Below are positions 18,547-26,788 of a stretch of DNA of 53,689 bases, piece by piece (position 1 is the first letter of the stretch; every line of letters starts with the position of its first letter). The stretch is from Streptobacillus notomytis (GTDB taxonomy: Bacteria > Fusobacteriota > Fusobacteriia > Fusobacteriales > Leptotrichiaceae). The stretch is taken from the NCBI GenBank assembly GCA_001612575.1, contig LJRV01000092.1, positions 1-53,689 on the forward strand. The letters run 5' to 3'. A program made the translations under genes and the position numbers. The notes under the pieces were generated by a model. It was not told the origin of the DNA. It saw nothing but the letters and a program-made list of their open reading frames with translations, and searched no databases.

Positions 18547-18576
18547 ATTTTAACACATTTTATCACTATATTACAA
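18547..18576 (-). promoter_or_regulatory. Possible promoter of thrS
   Basis: TTGTAA (18576-18571, overlapping the end of the upstream gene) and TAAAAT (18552-18547) on the minus strand are 18 bp apart. Weak; thrS may also be read from the upstream promoter. Confidence 0.35.
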
Positions 18577-19180
18577 GCGCATTTTCTACTGATTCTATAG
18601 ACTCAAAACCCTTCATTTTCACAACTTCTTTATGTGTTTCATAAATTAAATTAATTCCTTTTTTTACACATTCTTCTATATAATCAGAATAAAACAATAC
18701 TGTTTTTAAAGAATAACTACATAATTCTCCTCTTAGGTATGTTTGTACAGAAGCTCTTTCAGGTTTATCTCCTTCACTTCTTAAAGGTCTGCATAATTTT
18801 GAAAATTTAGGGAATTTACCTTCAAATTCATCACCCCATGAAAGATATATTTTTTCTATTTTTTTAATTAATACCTCTATACCAGGTGATAATAAAGGTA
18901 GTAAATGTTTAACTTCTTCAAATTCTTTTGGAGCTGAAAATTCCATCATTCTAATATATTTTTCTTCTAATAAGTTTCTTCCTATTTCTTCTGCTTTTTT
19001 TAAGTCTATAAGATAACTATTAAGTATATTAAGTGGCAAATTATCCCATTGCCCTTTTCTCATAACCTCAAATTCAGGTTTATTATTCTGGCATTCTGCA
19101 AGTCCACCTGTATTTTTTAATACTTTAAACATTTCCCATTCTCTAACTATTATTTCATTTATAAGTTCTTCTTTTTCCAT
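18566..19180 (-). CDS. DUF4125 family protein
   Basis: This 204-residue soluble protein begins MEKEELINEIIVREWEMFKVL and contains NTGGLAECQNNKPEFEVMRKGQWDNLP and ETYLRGELCSYS-like PSVQTYLRGELCSYS elements that I recognise as DUF4125. The conserved Glu/Trp/Met-rich helices and absence of membrane segments suggest a cytosolic all-alpha protein. It lies eight bases downstream of a DUF4037 gene. The two domain families are often neighbours or fused (from memory), implying a common function. That function is not known to me. Confidence 0.75.
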   Translation of the reverse strand: MEKEELINEIIVREWEMFKVLKNTGGLAECQNNKPEFEVMRKGQWDNLPLNILNSYLIDLKKAEEIGRNLLEEKYIRMMEFSAPKEFEEVKHLLPLLSPGIEVLIKKIEKIYLSWGDEFEGKFPKFSKLCRPLRSEGDKPERASVQTYLRGELCSYSLKTVLFYSDYIEECVKKGINLIYETHKEVVKMKGFESIESVENALVI

Positions 19181-19188
19181 ATTATCTC

Positions 19189-20964
19189 CTAATCTTCAAA
19201 TGCTGTCCATAACTTTAAAAACTCATCATCTATACTCTTTTGTATTGCTATTGCATGATTTATTAAAAAATATCCTTTTTCTTTACTTAGACCCTGTTTT
19301 TTGATTTCCTCTACAAGAAAGTAGCATATTTCTTCCATTCTATTAGAAATTTGATATTTATCTAATGATGTATTATCTATTAATTCAAGTATTCTTTTTT
19401 CCATCTCCTTACCTAAAATAGGTAAATCTTTCAATCCTCTTGCTGACCACTTATAAAAAGGCATGTATTTAAAATTTAATAAGTATATTAAATGTATCAC
19501 ATTTTCTATAAAGATTGTTTTTGCCATATTAGATGCAATTTTATCTTCTCTTTTCATTAATCTTAAATAATTATACTGTCCACTTTGTGCAATACGTGTA
19601 CATACTGTTGCAATCTTATTTTCTCTAATAACATTAGGATAATATTTTAATCTAGATAATATGTTAGTTAATTCATCATTACCTGAAAAAAATATTTCAC
19701 CACTTGTTAATGCAAATAGAGCATGTTCTGGTATTTTCCTATAATCTTCTATACTTAAATCAGCATTTTCTTTACCTATAAACCTATATATATACTCTCC
19801 TATTTTTTTAACTCCACGTCTTTCATTTACTACATCATTACTTATATGTTTTATACCTAAAAATTCTTGTGGTAAAGATAATAATATATCCTCAAGATCT
19901 CTATGATGTTTTTCATAATCTTCATCATTTAAAAAAATTATAGGCATAAATGTATAATCATGATCTTTTGAATACTCATCATCACATCCTATTATTTCTG
20001 ATCCTTCTCCTATTAAAGCTATAGTAATCTTAGATAATAAAGTCTCATTTTTTTCCTTAATCTTAGGTAAAATATATTTTTTAGTATATTCTCTTGATTT
20101 ATCTATAAGTTTTGAATCACTTGTAACCTCTAATTCTACTACTTGTTGATTTTTATTAACTATTTCTCTAATACATTCTACATTAGATAATAGATTATTG
20201 TAATTTAAACTATTTTCTCCAAAAGATTTTCTTGTAATTTCTAGTGCTATTTCAAAAATATTTAAAGCACTTACATAATCCCTTTCTTCAAACTTAAGTA
20301 TAGCCTTATTATTTAACGCTGCACCATACATAGAATGTTCCTTACCTAAAGTAACTTCATATATTTCTAATGCATTATTTAAGTTGGAATAAGCCTTTTT
20401 AAGCTCTCCCTTTTCCTTATATGGTATAACTAAATTATTGTATGTTGTTGCAAGTTCAACTAAATGATCTGGCATATCTAATAATATATTAAGGCTTATC
20501 TCATGATATGAAATTGATTTATCTATCTTACCCAAGTTTTGATAAAAAAGTCCAATATTGTTACATAAACCTGCATAGATATATTCTTTTTGCATATTAT
20601 TTTCATCAAAAATAGATAAGCTTTCTAAATATATACTCTCTATTTTATCTAAATCTCCTCTAAATCTATATACTTCAGCAAGATTAAGTAAAGATGTAGC
20701 ATAAGCAACAGATCTTTTACCTTCTCTAACTTCTATTAAAGAAAGGGCTTCTTTTAAATTTTTAATACCTAATTCATATTCTCCTATATATTTAGAAGAA
20801 CCACCAAGTTCATTTAAATAATAAATATATTCATTAGACATTTCTCCATAAATATCCTTGACCATTTTTACTATTTCACATAATATTTTTACTTCAGATA
20901 CATTATCTGATCTTTTCTGAAATTCTTTTCTTTCATTAATCAATTCATCAAACTTATTTAACAT
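19189..20964 (-). CDS. TPR protein with C-terminal DUF4037 nucleotidyltransferase-like domain
   Basis: This 591-residue protein has two halves. Residues about 40-270 form tetratricopeptide repeats of the kinesin-light-chain style (GEYELGIKNLKEALSL, AYATSLLNLAEVYRFRGDLD, NNIGLFYQNLGKIDKS, ATTYNNLVIPYKEKGELKKA, AALNNKAILKFEERDY). Residues about 290-590 match DUF4037, with an NTase-like active-site pattern GEGSE (319-323), DDE (328-330) and SKDHD (332-336), giving the GS...DxD acidic pair. This suggests nucleotidyl transfer to an unknown target chosen by the TPR part (inference). It leads a gene run with DUF4125 and thrS. Confidence 0.8.
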   Translation of the reverse strand: MLNKFDELINERKEFQKRSDNVSEVKILCEIVKMVKDIYGEMSNEYIYYLNELGGSSKYIGEYELGIKNLKEALSLIEVREGKRSVAYATSLLNLAEVYRFRGDLDKIESIYLESLSIFDENNMQKEYIYAGLCNNIGLFYQNLGKIDKSISYHEISLNILLDMPDHLVELATTYNNLVIPYKEKGELKKAYSNLNNALEIYEVTLGKEHSMYGAALNNKAILKFEERDYVSALNIFEIALEITRKSFGENSLNYNNLLSNVECIREIVNKNQQVVELEVTSDSKLIDKSREYTKKYILPKIKEKNETLLSKITIALIGEGSEIIGCDDEYSKDHDYTFMPIIFLNDEDYEKHHRDLEDILLSLPQEFLGIKHISNDVVNERRGVKKIGEYIYRFIGKENADLSIEDYRKIPEHALFALTSGEIFFSGNDELTNILSRLKYYPNVIRENKIATVCTRIAQSGQYNYLRLMKREDKIASNMAKTIFIENVIHLIYLLNFKYMPFYKWSARGLKDLPILGKEMEKRILELIDNTSLDKYQISNRMEEICYFLVEEIKKQGLSKEKGYFLINHAIAIQKSIDDEFLKLWTAFED

Positions 20965-20984
20965 AATTAAACCTTTTTATTTAA

Positions 20985-20990
20985 ATTATA
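20985..20990 (-). promoter_or_regulatory. Probable -10 box upstream of the TPR/DUF4037 gene
   Basis: A consensus TATAAT lies 21 bases upstream of the ATG at 20964. No good -35 is seen at the right distance; a 16-bp palindrome (21011-21026) occupies that region instead, which could point to activator dependence. Confidence 0.4.
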
Positions 20991-21010
20991 TCATAAAATG
21001 AATATTTTAA

Positions 21011-21026
21011 AAAATAGATCTATTTT
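21011..21026. promoter_or_regulatory. 16-bp perfect palindrome, candidate operator
   Basis: AAAATAGATCTATTTT reads the same on both strands and overlaps the expected -35 region of the TPR/DUF4037 promoter. It contains a GATC, the usual Dam target. No cognate regulator can be named. Confidence 0.4.
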
Positions 21027-21060
21027 CATCCATATATTTATGTCACTTTAATCTTTAAAA

Positions 21061-21091
21061 AAAGACGATAGATTTTACTTCTACCGTCTTA
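21061..21091 (-). terminator. Rho-independent terminator of the autotransporter gene
   Basis: Arms 21061-21072 and 21080-21091 form a stem of about 11 bp with one G-U pair and a short loop, followed on the minus strand by T residues. It is just after the stop of the autotransporter. Confidence 0.75.
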
Positions 21092-21092
21092 T

Positions 21093-24000
21093 TTAAAAAT
21101 TGTAATCTATTCCCAAATTTAATCCAACATTTAATTTACTATTTATATTTGCCTTACCTATTACATTTAAACCATCCATAACCTTTAATTTTACACCTAA
21201 ATTATAGTTTGCACTTATCTTATCTAAACCTTTTCCTATTGTCTTATGTAAATTATCTGATAATCTCTGATTTAACTTTATATTTTCAAGGCTGTTATAA
21301 TCAAAAACTAATCTATTATGTACACTTATATACTTATTTAATTTACTATCTATTTCTATTCCTAATTCTACATTATGATTCATTAAGTTTGTTATTTCTA
21401 TATTTCTTAATTCATTTATTATATCAGTATAAGTAATGCTTTCATCTTTTCTTCCCCATACTATTACATAATTAAATGTATAACCTACATATGATTTTAA
21501 TACACTATTTATAGAGTTTATATTAAATTCCATTCCCAGTCTTATACTTGGGTTTATACTTAAACTATGTAATATGTTTGTCTTTTTATTAGTATTACTT
21601 GTTTCATTATATACATCACTTTTACTATATCCTATATTATTATCAGCACTAAGTTTAAAATTATTTAGAAACTTTACACTTACATTTCCACCTATGTTAT
21701 ATAGATTATTTATACTTCTTGCTTTATTACTTCCACTATTTTTAAATTCAACATTTCCATATTGATATATTCCATATAAATTTAAAACATTTCCATTTGA
21801 TAATTTTCTTGAATATCCTATTATTGCTCCATAATTCTTATCTACAAATGGGCTAAATTTTTCCTCATTTAATATATTAGTTCTCACATAAGTATCAAAG
21901 TATAGTCTATTTCCTTTTTCTAAGTTATTTAATATTATATTTGTCCTATTATACTTATTATCTATCTCATTTTTTATTATATTCCCCACTATACTTGCAT
22001 AATTATCTGTAAATATATTTTTAACTTCTGAACTACTTGAACTTAACAACATTGATTTTACAGAACTTGGTATAGCTTTCATTACTCCATATCTACTAAA
22101 GAACATTTTCTTGTTTGTATCATAACTTGGTATGTCCTTTAATTTATTTTCATCTATTTCATCCAATGTTTTAAATTCTTCTTCTAATGTACTCACAAAC
22201 TTTATACTTACTATCTTGTCCTTATTTATTACAACTGGTTTTAAAAAGGGGTTTGACAAATTATTTAAAAAGTCACTATCCTCTTTTAGATAATTTTCCA
22301 TAACTAATTTAGGTCCTGTAATTTCATTATTATTTTTAATATCTTCTTCTTTTAACCTTACTATATATTCTCCAGTTGTTCTAAACTCTTTTATGTTTAT
22401 TTCTTTTCCACTAAACTCTACATCAGATGTATAAGTTCCATGTAGTTTATCTATACTTGTTTTAGTACTATCTATCTTTAATTTTCCATCTGTATATATA
22501 TTCTTTAAATTTATAGTACTTTCTTTATCATCTTTATTTTCTACAACTAATGTTCCTTTTTCAGCTATAGTGTAATCTGATTTACTATCATTTTTTAAAA
22601 CTAGTGTTCCATTTAATACTTGTGAAGGAGCAGTATATTCTTGTTTTCCTGTTAATATAAGCTTTCCTTCTCCATCTTTTCTAAGTCCTGCTTGGGCTAC
22701 ATTAGAGTAAAATAGTTTTTCACTTTCCAGTACCTTGGGAATTTTGTAATCATAATCAAAAGCATAATAATCTCCATCATACCAATTTTTTACTCCCTTT
22801 ATTTTCACAATTTTACTTGTTGTATCTTTTCCATCACCTTTTAATCCACTAACTATATCATTTTCAAAAGTATACTCTTTTCCATTCTTTATATTTACAT
22901 AAAAGTATCTATTTCCATTCTCATCAAATATTTTATCATAGTTTCCCTTAAAATATTTCATTTCATCTATTAGACCAGCATTGAAATCAGATGGTCCTTT
23001 TAATGCCTTCTCTCTATTTGCATTACCCCAACCTACATTATCATCTAAGTATCCACTAATATCATGATTTGCAGTTCCAAGTATTACCTGTTTTACCTGT
23101 TGGTATGTTAAGAAAGGATATTTTTCTTTAATATCATAAGCTAGTCTTGCTATCCTTGGTGATGAAAATGATGATCCAAATTTAGGTTCATCTTGTTCAT
23201 TATCTGGTTTCAATAAACCATTTTCTCCAACAGTAGCTGATCTTAATAATAAGGCTTTAGTTTGTGGATCATCAAAATACCTTTCTGTATATTGATTATT
23301 ATCAGAATCTATATATGATGTTTTTATCTTATCTTTATATTTTTCTACCAATTTTTCATTTGTTCTAAAAGAATTTTTTACAAATATACTCTCACTTCTA
23401 GTAAGTGCTTGCATATTAGGAGACATTATTTGATAAATATTAAGTATGTTATTAGAAAAGAATTCTGTTTTTATAGTGCTATGATTACCATTACCTATAG
23501 CACTTATTAATAACCTTTCATTATATACATAATTTTTATCAATTAATCTATTAGTTAAAAAATCTTCTAAATAGTTTATATCCCTAGGATATATTTTATC
23601 TAAATACCTACTATTACTGTATAAATATCCAAAATTTCTGTTATAGTTAACAATACTATATGACATATTTATTATACCTGCTGTATTAATAACATTATCA
23701 TTATCATCACGTTTAGCTAACTTTATTTTTACATTTTTATTATTAAATACATTTTTTTCAGCTTCACTTACAGAACCATCATTATCTGTGTCCATAAATG
23801 CTTCTGTTACATCGAAGGCATGATTATTAAAAACTCCACCTTCTTCATTTGGATTACTATAATTTTCATTTGAATTTTCTTGTAGGAAACTGTATTTCTC
23901 TTTTGCTTTTTTTCTTGTATATCTAGTTAATATTAGTTCATATATAGTAACAGGATTTTCATTTTCATTTAATGGTGTTTCGGCTTTTTTTACTTCTTGT

Positions 24001-24167
24001 AAAGTTTCGTTTACACCTAAACTATATCTTGAAGTATTACTTAACGGTATATATTCTACTGCACTTTTTCTTAAACTTTTAACTCTATATTCTTCAGCAT
24101 AAAATGATGTACAACTTATTGTTGTAAACAACATTCCAAAACAAAGTCGAAATATCCTACTACTCAT
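21093..24167 (-). CDS. Subtilisin-like (S8) autotransporter, catalytic His not recognisable
   Basis: This predicted type V secreted surface protein of 1024 residues uses the ATG at 24167, which has a GTGAGG site; an upstream in-frame reading has none. A signal peptide (to about YAEEYRVK) leads to a subtilase region with ISAIGNGN (221-228, oxyanion-hole type) and the Ser motif FGSSFSSPR (330-338, Ser 333). The Asp block could be AFMDTDNDG (Asp 126), but no HGTH-like motif is present before NMSYSIVN (167-174). Residues 126-137 (DTDNDGSVSEAE) match a 12-residue EF-hand loop. A beta-helical passenger region and a C-terminal barrel (about 770-1024) ending in YNF follow. It may be inactive or degenerate as a protease. 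Confidence 0.88.
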   Translation of the reverse strand: MSSRIFRLCFGMLFTTISCTSFYAEEYRVKSLRKSAVEYIPLSNTSRYSLGVNETLQEVKKAETPLNENENPVTIYELILTRYTRKKAKEKYSFLQENSNENYSNPNEEGGVFNNHAFDVTEAFMDTDNDGSVSEAEKNVFNNKNVKIKLAKRDDNDNVINTAGIINMSYSIVNYNRNFGYLYSNSRYLDKIYPRDINYLEDFLTNRLIDKNYVYNERLLISAIGNGNHSTIKTEFFSNNILNIYQIMSPNMQALTRSESIFVKNSFRTNEKLVEKYKDKIKTSYIDSDNNQYTERYFDDPQTKALLLRSATVGENGLLKPDNEQDEPKFGSSFSSPRIARLAYDIKEKYPFLTYQQVKQVILGTANHDISGYLDDNVGWGNANREKALKGPSDFNAGLIDEMKYFKGNYDKIFDENGNRYFYVNIKNGKEYTFENDIVSGLKGDGKDTTSKIVKIKGVKNWYDGDYYAFDYDYKIPKVLESEKLFYSNVAQAGLRKDGEGKLILTGKQEYTAPSQVLNGTLVLKNDSKSDYTIAEKGTLVVENKDDKESTINLKNIYTDGKLKIDSTKTSIDKLHGTYTSDVEFSGKEINIKEFRTTGEYIVRLKEEDIKNNNEITGPKLVMENYLKEDSDFLNNLSNPFLKPVVINKDKIVSIKFVSTLEEEFKTLDEIDENKLKDIPSYDTNKKMFFSRYGVMKAIPSSVKSMLLSSSSSEVKNIFTDNYASIVGNIIKNEIDNKYNRTNIILNNLEKGNRLYFDTYVRTNILNEEKFSPFVDKNYGAIIGYSRKLSNGNVLNLYGIYQYGNVEFKNSGSNKARSINNLYNIGGNVSVKFLNNFKLSADNNIGYSKSDVYNETSNTNKKTNILHSLSINPSIRLGMEFNINSINSVLKSYVGYTFNYVIVWGRKDESITYTDIINELRNIEITNLMNHNVELGIEIDSKLNKYISVHNRLVFDYNSLENIKLNQRLSDNLHKTIGKGLDKISANYNLGVKLKVMDGLNVIGKANINSKLNVGLNLGIDYNF

Positions 24168-24198
24168 AAAATCCTCACTTAATGTATAATATATAATT

Positions 24199-24227
24199 AT
24201 TATACCTACCACCTTATTATTTGTCAA
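24199..24227 (-). promoter_or_regulatory. Autotransporter promoter with interrupted G-rich spacer
   Basis: Consensus TTGACA (24227-24222) and TATAAT (24204-24199) on the minus strand flank an optimal 17-bp spacer ending AAGGTGGTAGG. The layout is that of the two G10 promoters in this window, but the G tract is broken, so slippage should be low. Confidence 0.75.
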
Positions 24228-24242
24228 CGATTAATACTTTAA

Positions 24243-24286
24243 AAAAAGGACTAATTCCTGCTTATTACAGAAATTAATCCTTTTAT
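24243..24286 (-). terminator. Rho-independent terminator of the META lipoprotein gene
   Basis: A long imperfect hairpin (about 15-bp arms 24246-24260 and 24268-24283) is followed on the minus strand by seven T residues. It lies just after the stop at 24296. Confidence 0.75.
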
Positions 24287-24295
24287 ATATCTTTA

Positions 24296-25024
24296 CTATT
24301 TTATTTCTTCAAATATTAATTTTTGATTGTCTTTAGTATAAAGAGTTAATATTTTGTTTTCATATTTTATTCCATTTATATTATTTAACATTCCTAGATA
24401 TTTAGACTCAAGTTCCATAAGTTCAGGTGCTCCAGCCATTAAAGTTGTCCCTATATTTTGTAAAAACAACACATTATTTTCAGTTTCATAGCTACTGAAA
24501 TATCTATTTATTCCACTCTTACCAAAAATATTATTTTCTTTAAATCCTATAGTAATTTCAGCCTCTTTAAATTCACTATTAATTAATTTGAAATTCTTAT
24601 TTTCCAAACTTCCATTATTTAATTCTTGTATATATACAAGTTTCATTCCATTTTGAGCTTCAAGTATTAATTTTTCTCCTTTTTTACTAATATGTTTATT
24701 AGTTGATAAAGCATTTAAATATTCACTTTCTAAAGCCATATCTTCTGGACTTCCAGCCATTCTAGTTAGATTTATACCATCTAGTATCAATTTATTATTC
24801 TCTATTTTATATGAAGTAAAAAAGTTGTTTATAGAACTTTTACCTGATAATTTTTTTGATTTAAATTGTAAAACCATTCCTTTGCCTATGGTATTTATAA
24901 CATTATTTTCAGTGTATTCTATAGTTTCAAGAATAAAATCCTTATTTTCAACATCCATTGATTTAATACTACTACAAGCAAATATCGTAACCATTGATAA
25001 TATTGTTAAAATAATCTTTCTCAT
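24296..25024 (-). CDS. Lipoprotein with two META (HslJ-like) domains
   Basis: The 242-residue protein has a lipoprotein signal (MRKIILTILSMVTIFACSS, lipobox IFAC). Two tandem META/DUF306-type domains follow, about residues 30-130 and 135-240. Each repeats the pattern GKSxINxxFxSY, then a strand, then TxMAGxPExMxLESxYLxxL: GKSSINNFFTSYKIENN with AGSPEDMALESEYLNAL, and GKSGINRYFSSYETENN with AGAPELMELESKYLGML. Typical META domains have a Cys in the GCN position; here it is Ile (SIN/GIN). HslJ-type proteins are linked to novobiocin or heat stress in E. coli, but the role here is unknown. Confidence 0.85.
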   Translation of the reverse strand: MRKIILTILSMVTIFACSSIKSMDVENKDFILETIEYTENNVINTIGKGMVLQFKSKKLSGKSSINNFFTSYKIENNKLILDGINLTRMAGSPEDMALESEYLNALSTNKHISKKGEKLILEAQNGMKLVYIQELNNGSLENKNFKLINSEFKEAEITIGFKENNIFGKSGINRYFSSYETENNVLFLQNIGTTLMAGAPELMELESKYLGMLNNINGIKYENKILTLYTKDNQKLIFEEIK

Positions 25025-25055
25025 AATATTTCCTTTCTATTCTTTGTATAATATA

Positions 25056-25084
25056 ATTATACTAAATATGAAAATCTATTACAA
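25056..25084 (-). promoter_or_regulatory. Predicted promoter of the META lipoprotein gene
   Basis: TTGTAA (25084-25079) and TATAAT (25061-25056) on the minus strand are 17 bp apart, 32 bases before the ATG. The rest of the 25025-25142 gap shows no clear terminator for potC. Confidence 0.55.
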
Positions 25085-25142
25085 CTCTGTTATGAATATT
25101 CTAAGATAATTACCATGAAAAACATACCTATTACTAACCTTC

Positions 25143-25925
25143 TTAACTTAACATATATTTTTGTAATTTTCTACTTGATAATGCTAATACTAAAGTGCCA
25201 AATATCAGTATAGTTGATAAAGCATTAATAGTTGGACTTACACCAAATTTTAACATTGAATATATTTGTATAGGTAAAGTATCAGAATTATTTCCTGTAA
25301 CAAAGCTTGTTATTACAAAATCATCAAGCGATAGTGTTAAAGACATTAAAAATGCTGATATTATACCTGGTATCATAGTTGGTAATATTATCTTATTTAA
25401 TGTTTGTAATTCTGTTGCACCTAGATCTCTTGAAGCTTCTACTATAGAAAAATCAAATTCAGATAACCTTGACATCAGTATAAACAATGAAAATGGTATA
25501 TTAAATGTAGTGTGTGCAATAAATATTGTAAACATACCTAAAGGTATTTTAGCAAAATTCATGTTAAAGAATAATAGTAATGATACTCCTATTATTAAAT
25601 CTGGTATAACCAGTGGAATATAGTTTAATATCTTAACATATGATTTAACTTTAAAATTATACCATTTAATTCCTATAGCACCTAATATTGCTATAACTAC
25701 TGAAATTGTTGAAGAAGATACAGCTATGATTATACTTCTTCCAAAAGCCTGCCAAAGTCCTGGCGATTTAGTAAATAATTCTATATACCATCTTAACGAA
25801 AATGATTTAAATTCATAACCTTTACTTGAATTAAATGATAAAATAATTAACATTATTATTGGTAAATAAAAAAATATCATAACTAACACAAAAAAGAATA
25901 AAGAAAATTTTCTTTTTTCATTCAT
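25143..25925 (-). CDS. potC: Spermidine/putrescine ABC transporter permease
   Basis: Inner-membrane permease of the polyamine importer. The 260-residue protein has six hydrophobic segments. The EAA loop that contacts the ATPase is visible as EASRDLGATELQTLNKIILP (about 175-195), with the PotC-like LDDFVITSFVTG after it. It overlaps potB by one base. No potD binding-protein gene follows; downstream is the META lipoprotein locus. PotC rather than another MOI-type permease is inferred from motif and order A-B-C. Confidence 0.92.
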   Translation of the reverse strand: MNEKRKFSLFFFVLVMIFFYLPIIMLIILSFNSSKGYEFKSFSLRWYIELFTKSPGLWQAFGRSIIIAVSSSTISVVIAILGAIGIKWYNFKVKSYVKILNYIPLVIPDLIIGVSLLLFFNMNFAKIPLGMFTIFIAHTTFNIPFSLFILMSRLSEFDFSIVEASRDLGATELQTLNKIILPTMIPGIISAFLMSLTLSLDDFVITSFVTGNNSDTLPIQIYSMLKFGVSPTINALSTILIFGTLVLALSSRKLQKYMLS

Positions 25926-26788
25926 TATTCATCACCATCCTTATCTGCTTTAATCCCTAACCATACAAACATTGAAGTAATAAGTATAAATAAGGTAGAA
26001 ATAGCCGATGCTGATGGCCAATCTCTTAAACTAAACATTCTTGATGCAATAATATTTCCAAGCATTATACCATCTGTACCACCAACAATATCTGGCACGG
26101 CATATGACCCTATTGCTGGAACAAATGTTAATACTAACGCTATAATTATACCATTTTTTATTCCAGGTAAAAATATTTTAATATGTGCAATAAAATTATT
26201 TGCACCTAAATCTCTTGCTGCATCTATTAGTGAAAAATCAAATTTTTCTATTGCAGTGTATAAAGGTAATATAGCATAAGGTAGTAATATATATACAGAT
26301 ATTATTATTACTGCATTTCTATTGTATAATAAATCTAACGGTTTATCTAAAAAGAATATCTTTACTAATAATTTATTTAATATACCATTATTACCTATCA
26401 ATGCAACTATTGAAAATATTCTAACTAAAAAATTAGTCCAAAAAGGTATTACTATTAATAATAACCACATATTTTTTCTCTTTGAACGAGATATGAAATA
26501 TGCTGTAGGTATAGCTACCAGTATTGTAATTATTGTTATTATCAAAGATAGATTTAAAGTTTTTAAAACTATCTTAAATATGTCCTTTGATGAAAATATA
26601 TCTATATACGCCCTTAAAGTAAAGGTTGTATAACTTGCTATTCCACCATAAGCACCTTTTTTTAAAAAACTAAAGTATACTATTATTGCTGTTGGTATTG
26701 CAAAAAATATACTCATCCATATCGTAATTGGTAAGAAGTATAAGTATTTTAATGTTGATTGTTCTTGTAATGTATTTTTACGTGCCAT
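25925..26788 (-). CDS. potB: Spermidine/putrescine ABC transporter permease
   Basis: Partner permease of PotC, with six membrane segments in 287 residues. The EAA-type loop reads DAARDLGANNFIAHIKIFLPG and is followed by FVPAIGSYAVPDIVGGTDGIMLGNII, the PotB signature region. It shares single-base junctions with both potA and potC, so the three subunits are translationally linked. Substrate assignment to polyamines is by family; putrescine and spermidine cannot be told apart here. Confidence 0.93.
   Translation of the reverse strand: MARKNTLQEQSTLKYLYFLPITIWMSIFFAIPTAIIVYFSFLKKGAYGGIASYTTFTLRAYIDIFSSKDIFKIVLKTLNLSLIITIITILVAIPTAYFISRSKRKNMWLLLIVIPFWTNFLVRIFSIVALIGNNGILNKLLVKIFFLDKPLDLLYNRNAVIIISVYILLPYAILPLYTAIEKFDFSLIDAARDLGANNFIAHIKIFLPGIKNGIIIALVLTFVPAIGSYAVPDIVGGTDGIMLGNIIASRMFSLRDWPSASAISTLFILITSMFVWLGIKADKDGDE

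Noticed and set aside
18516-18565. T-box or other riboswitch before thrS
   Set aside because: The gap is only 50 bases and shows no stem or T-box sequence.
25195-25623. 142-codon plus-strand frame opposite potC
   Set aside because: potC is clearly real, and the opposite frame has no ribosome site and no recognisable domain.
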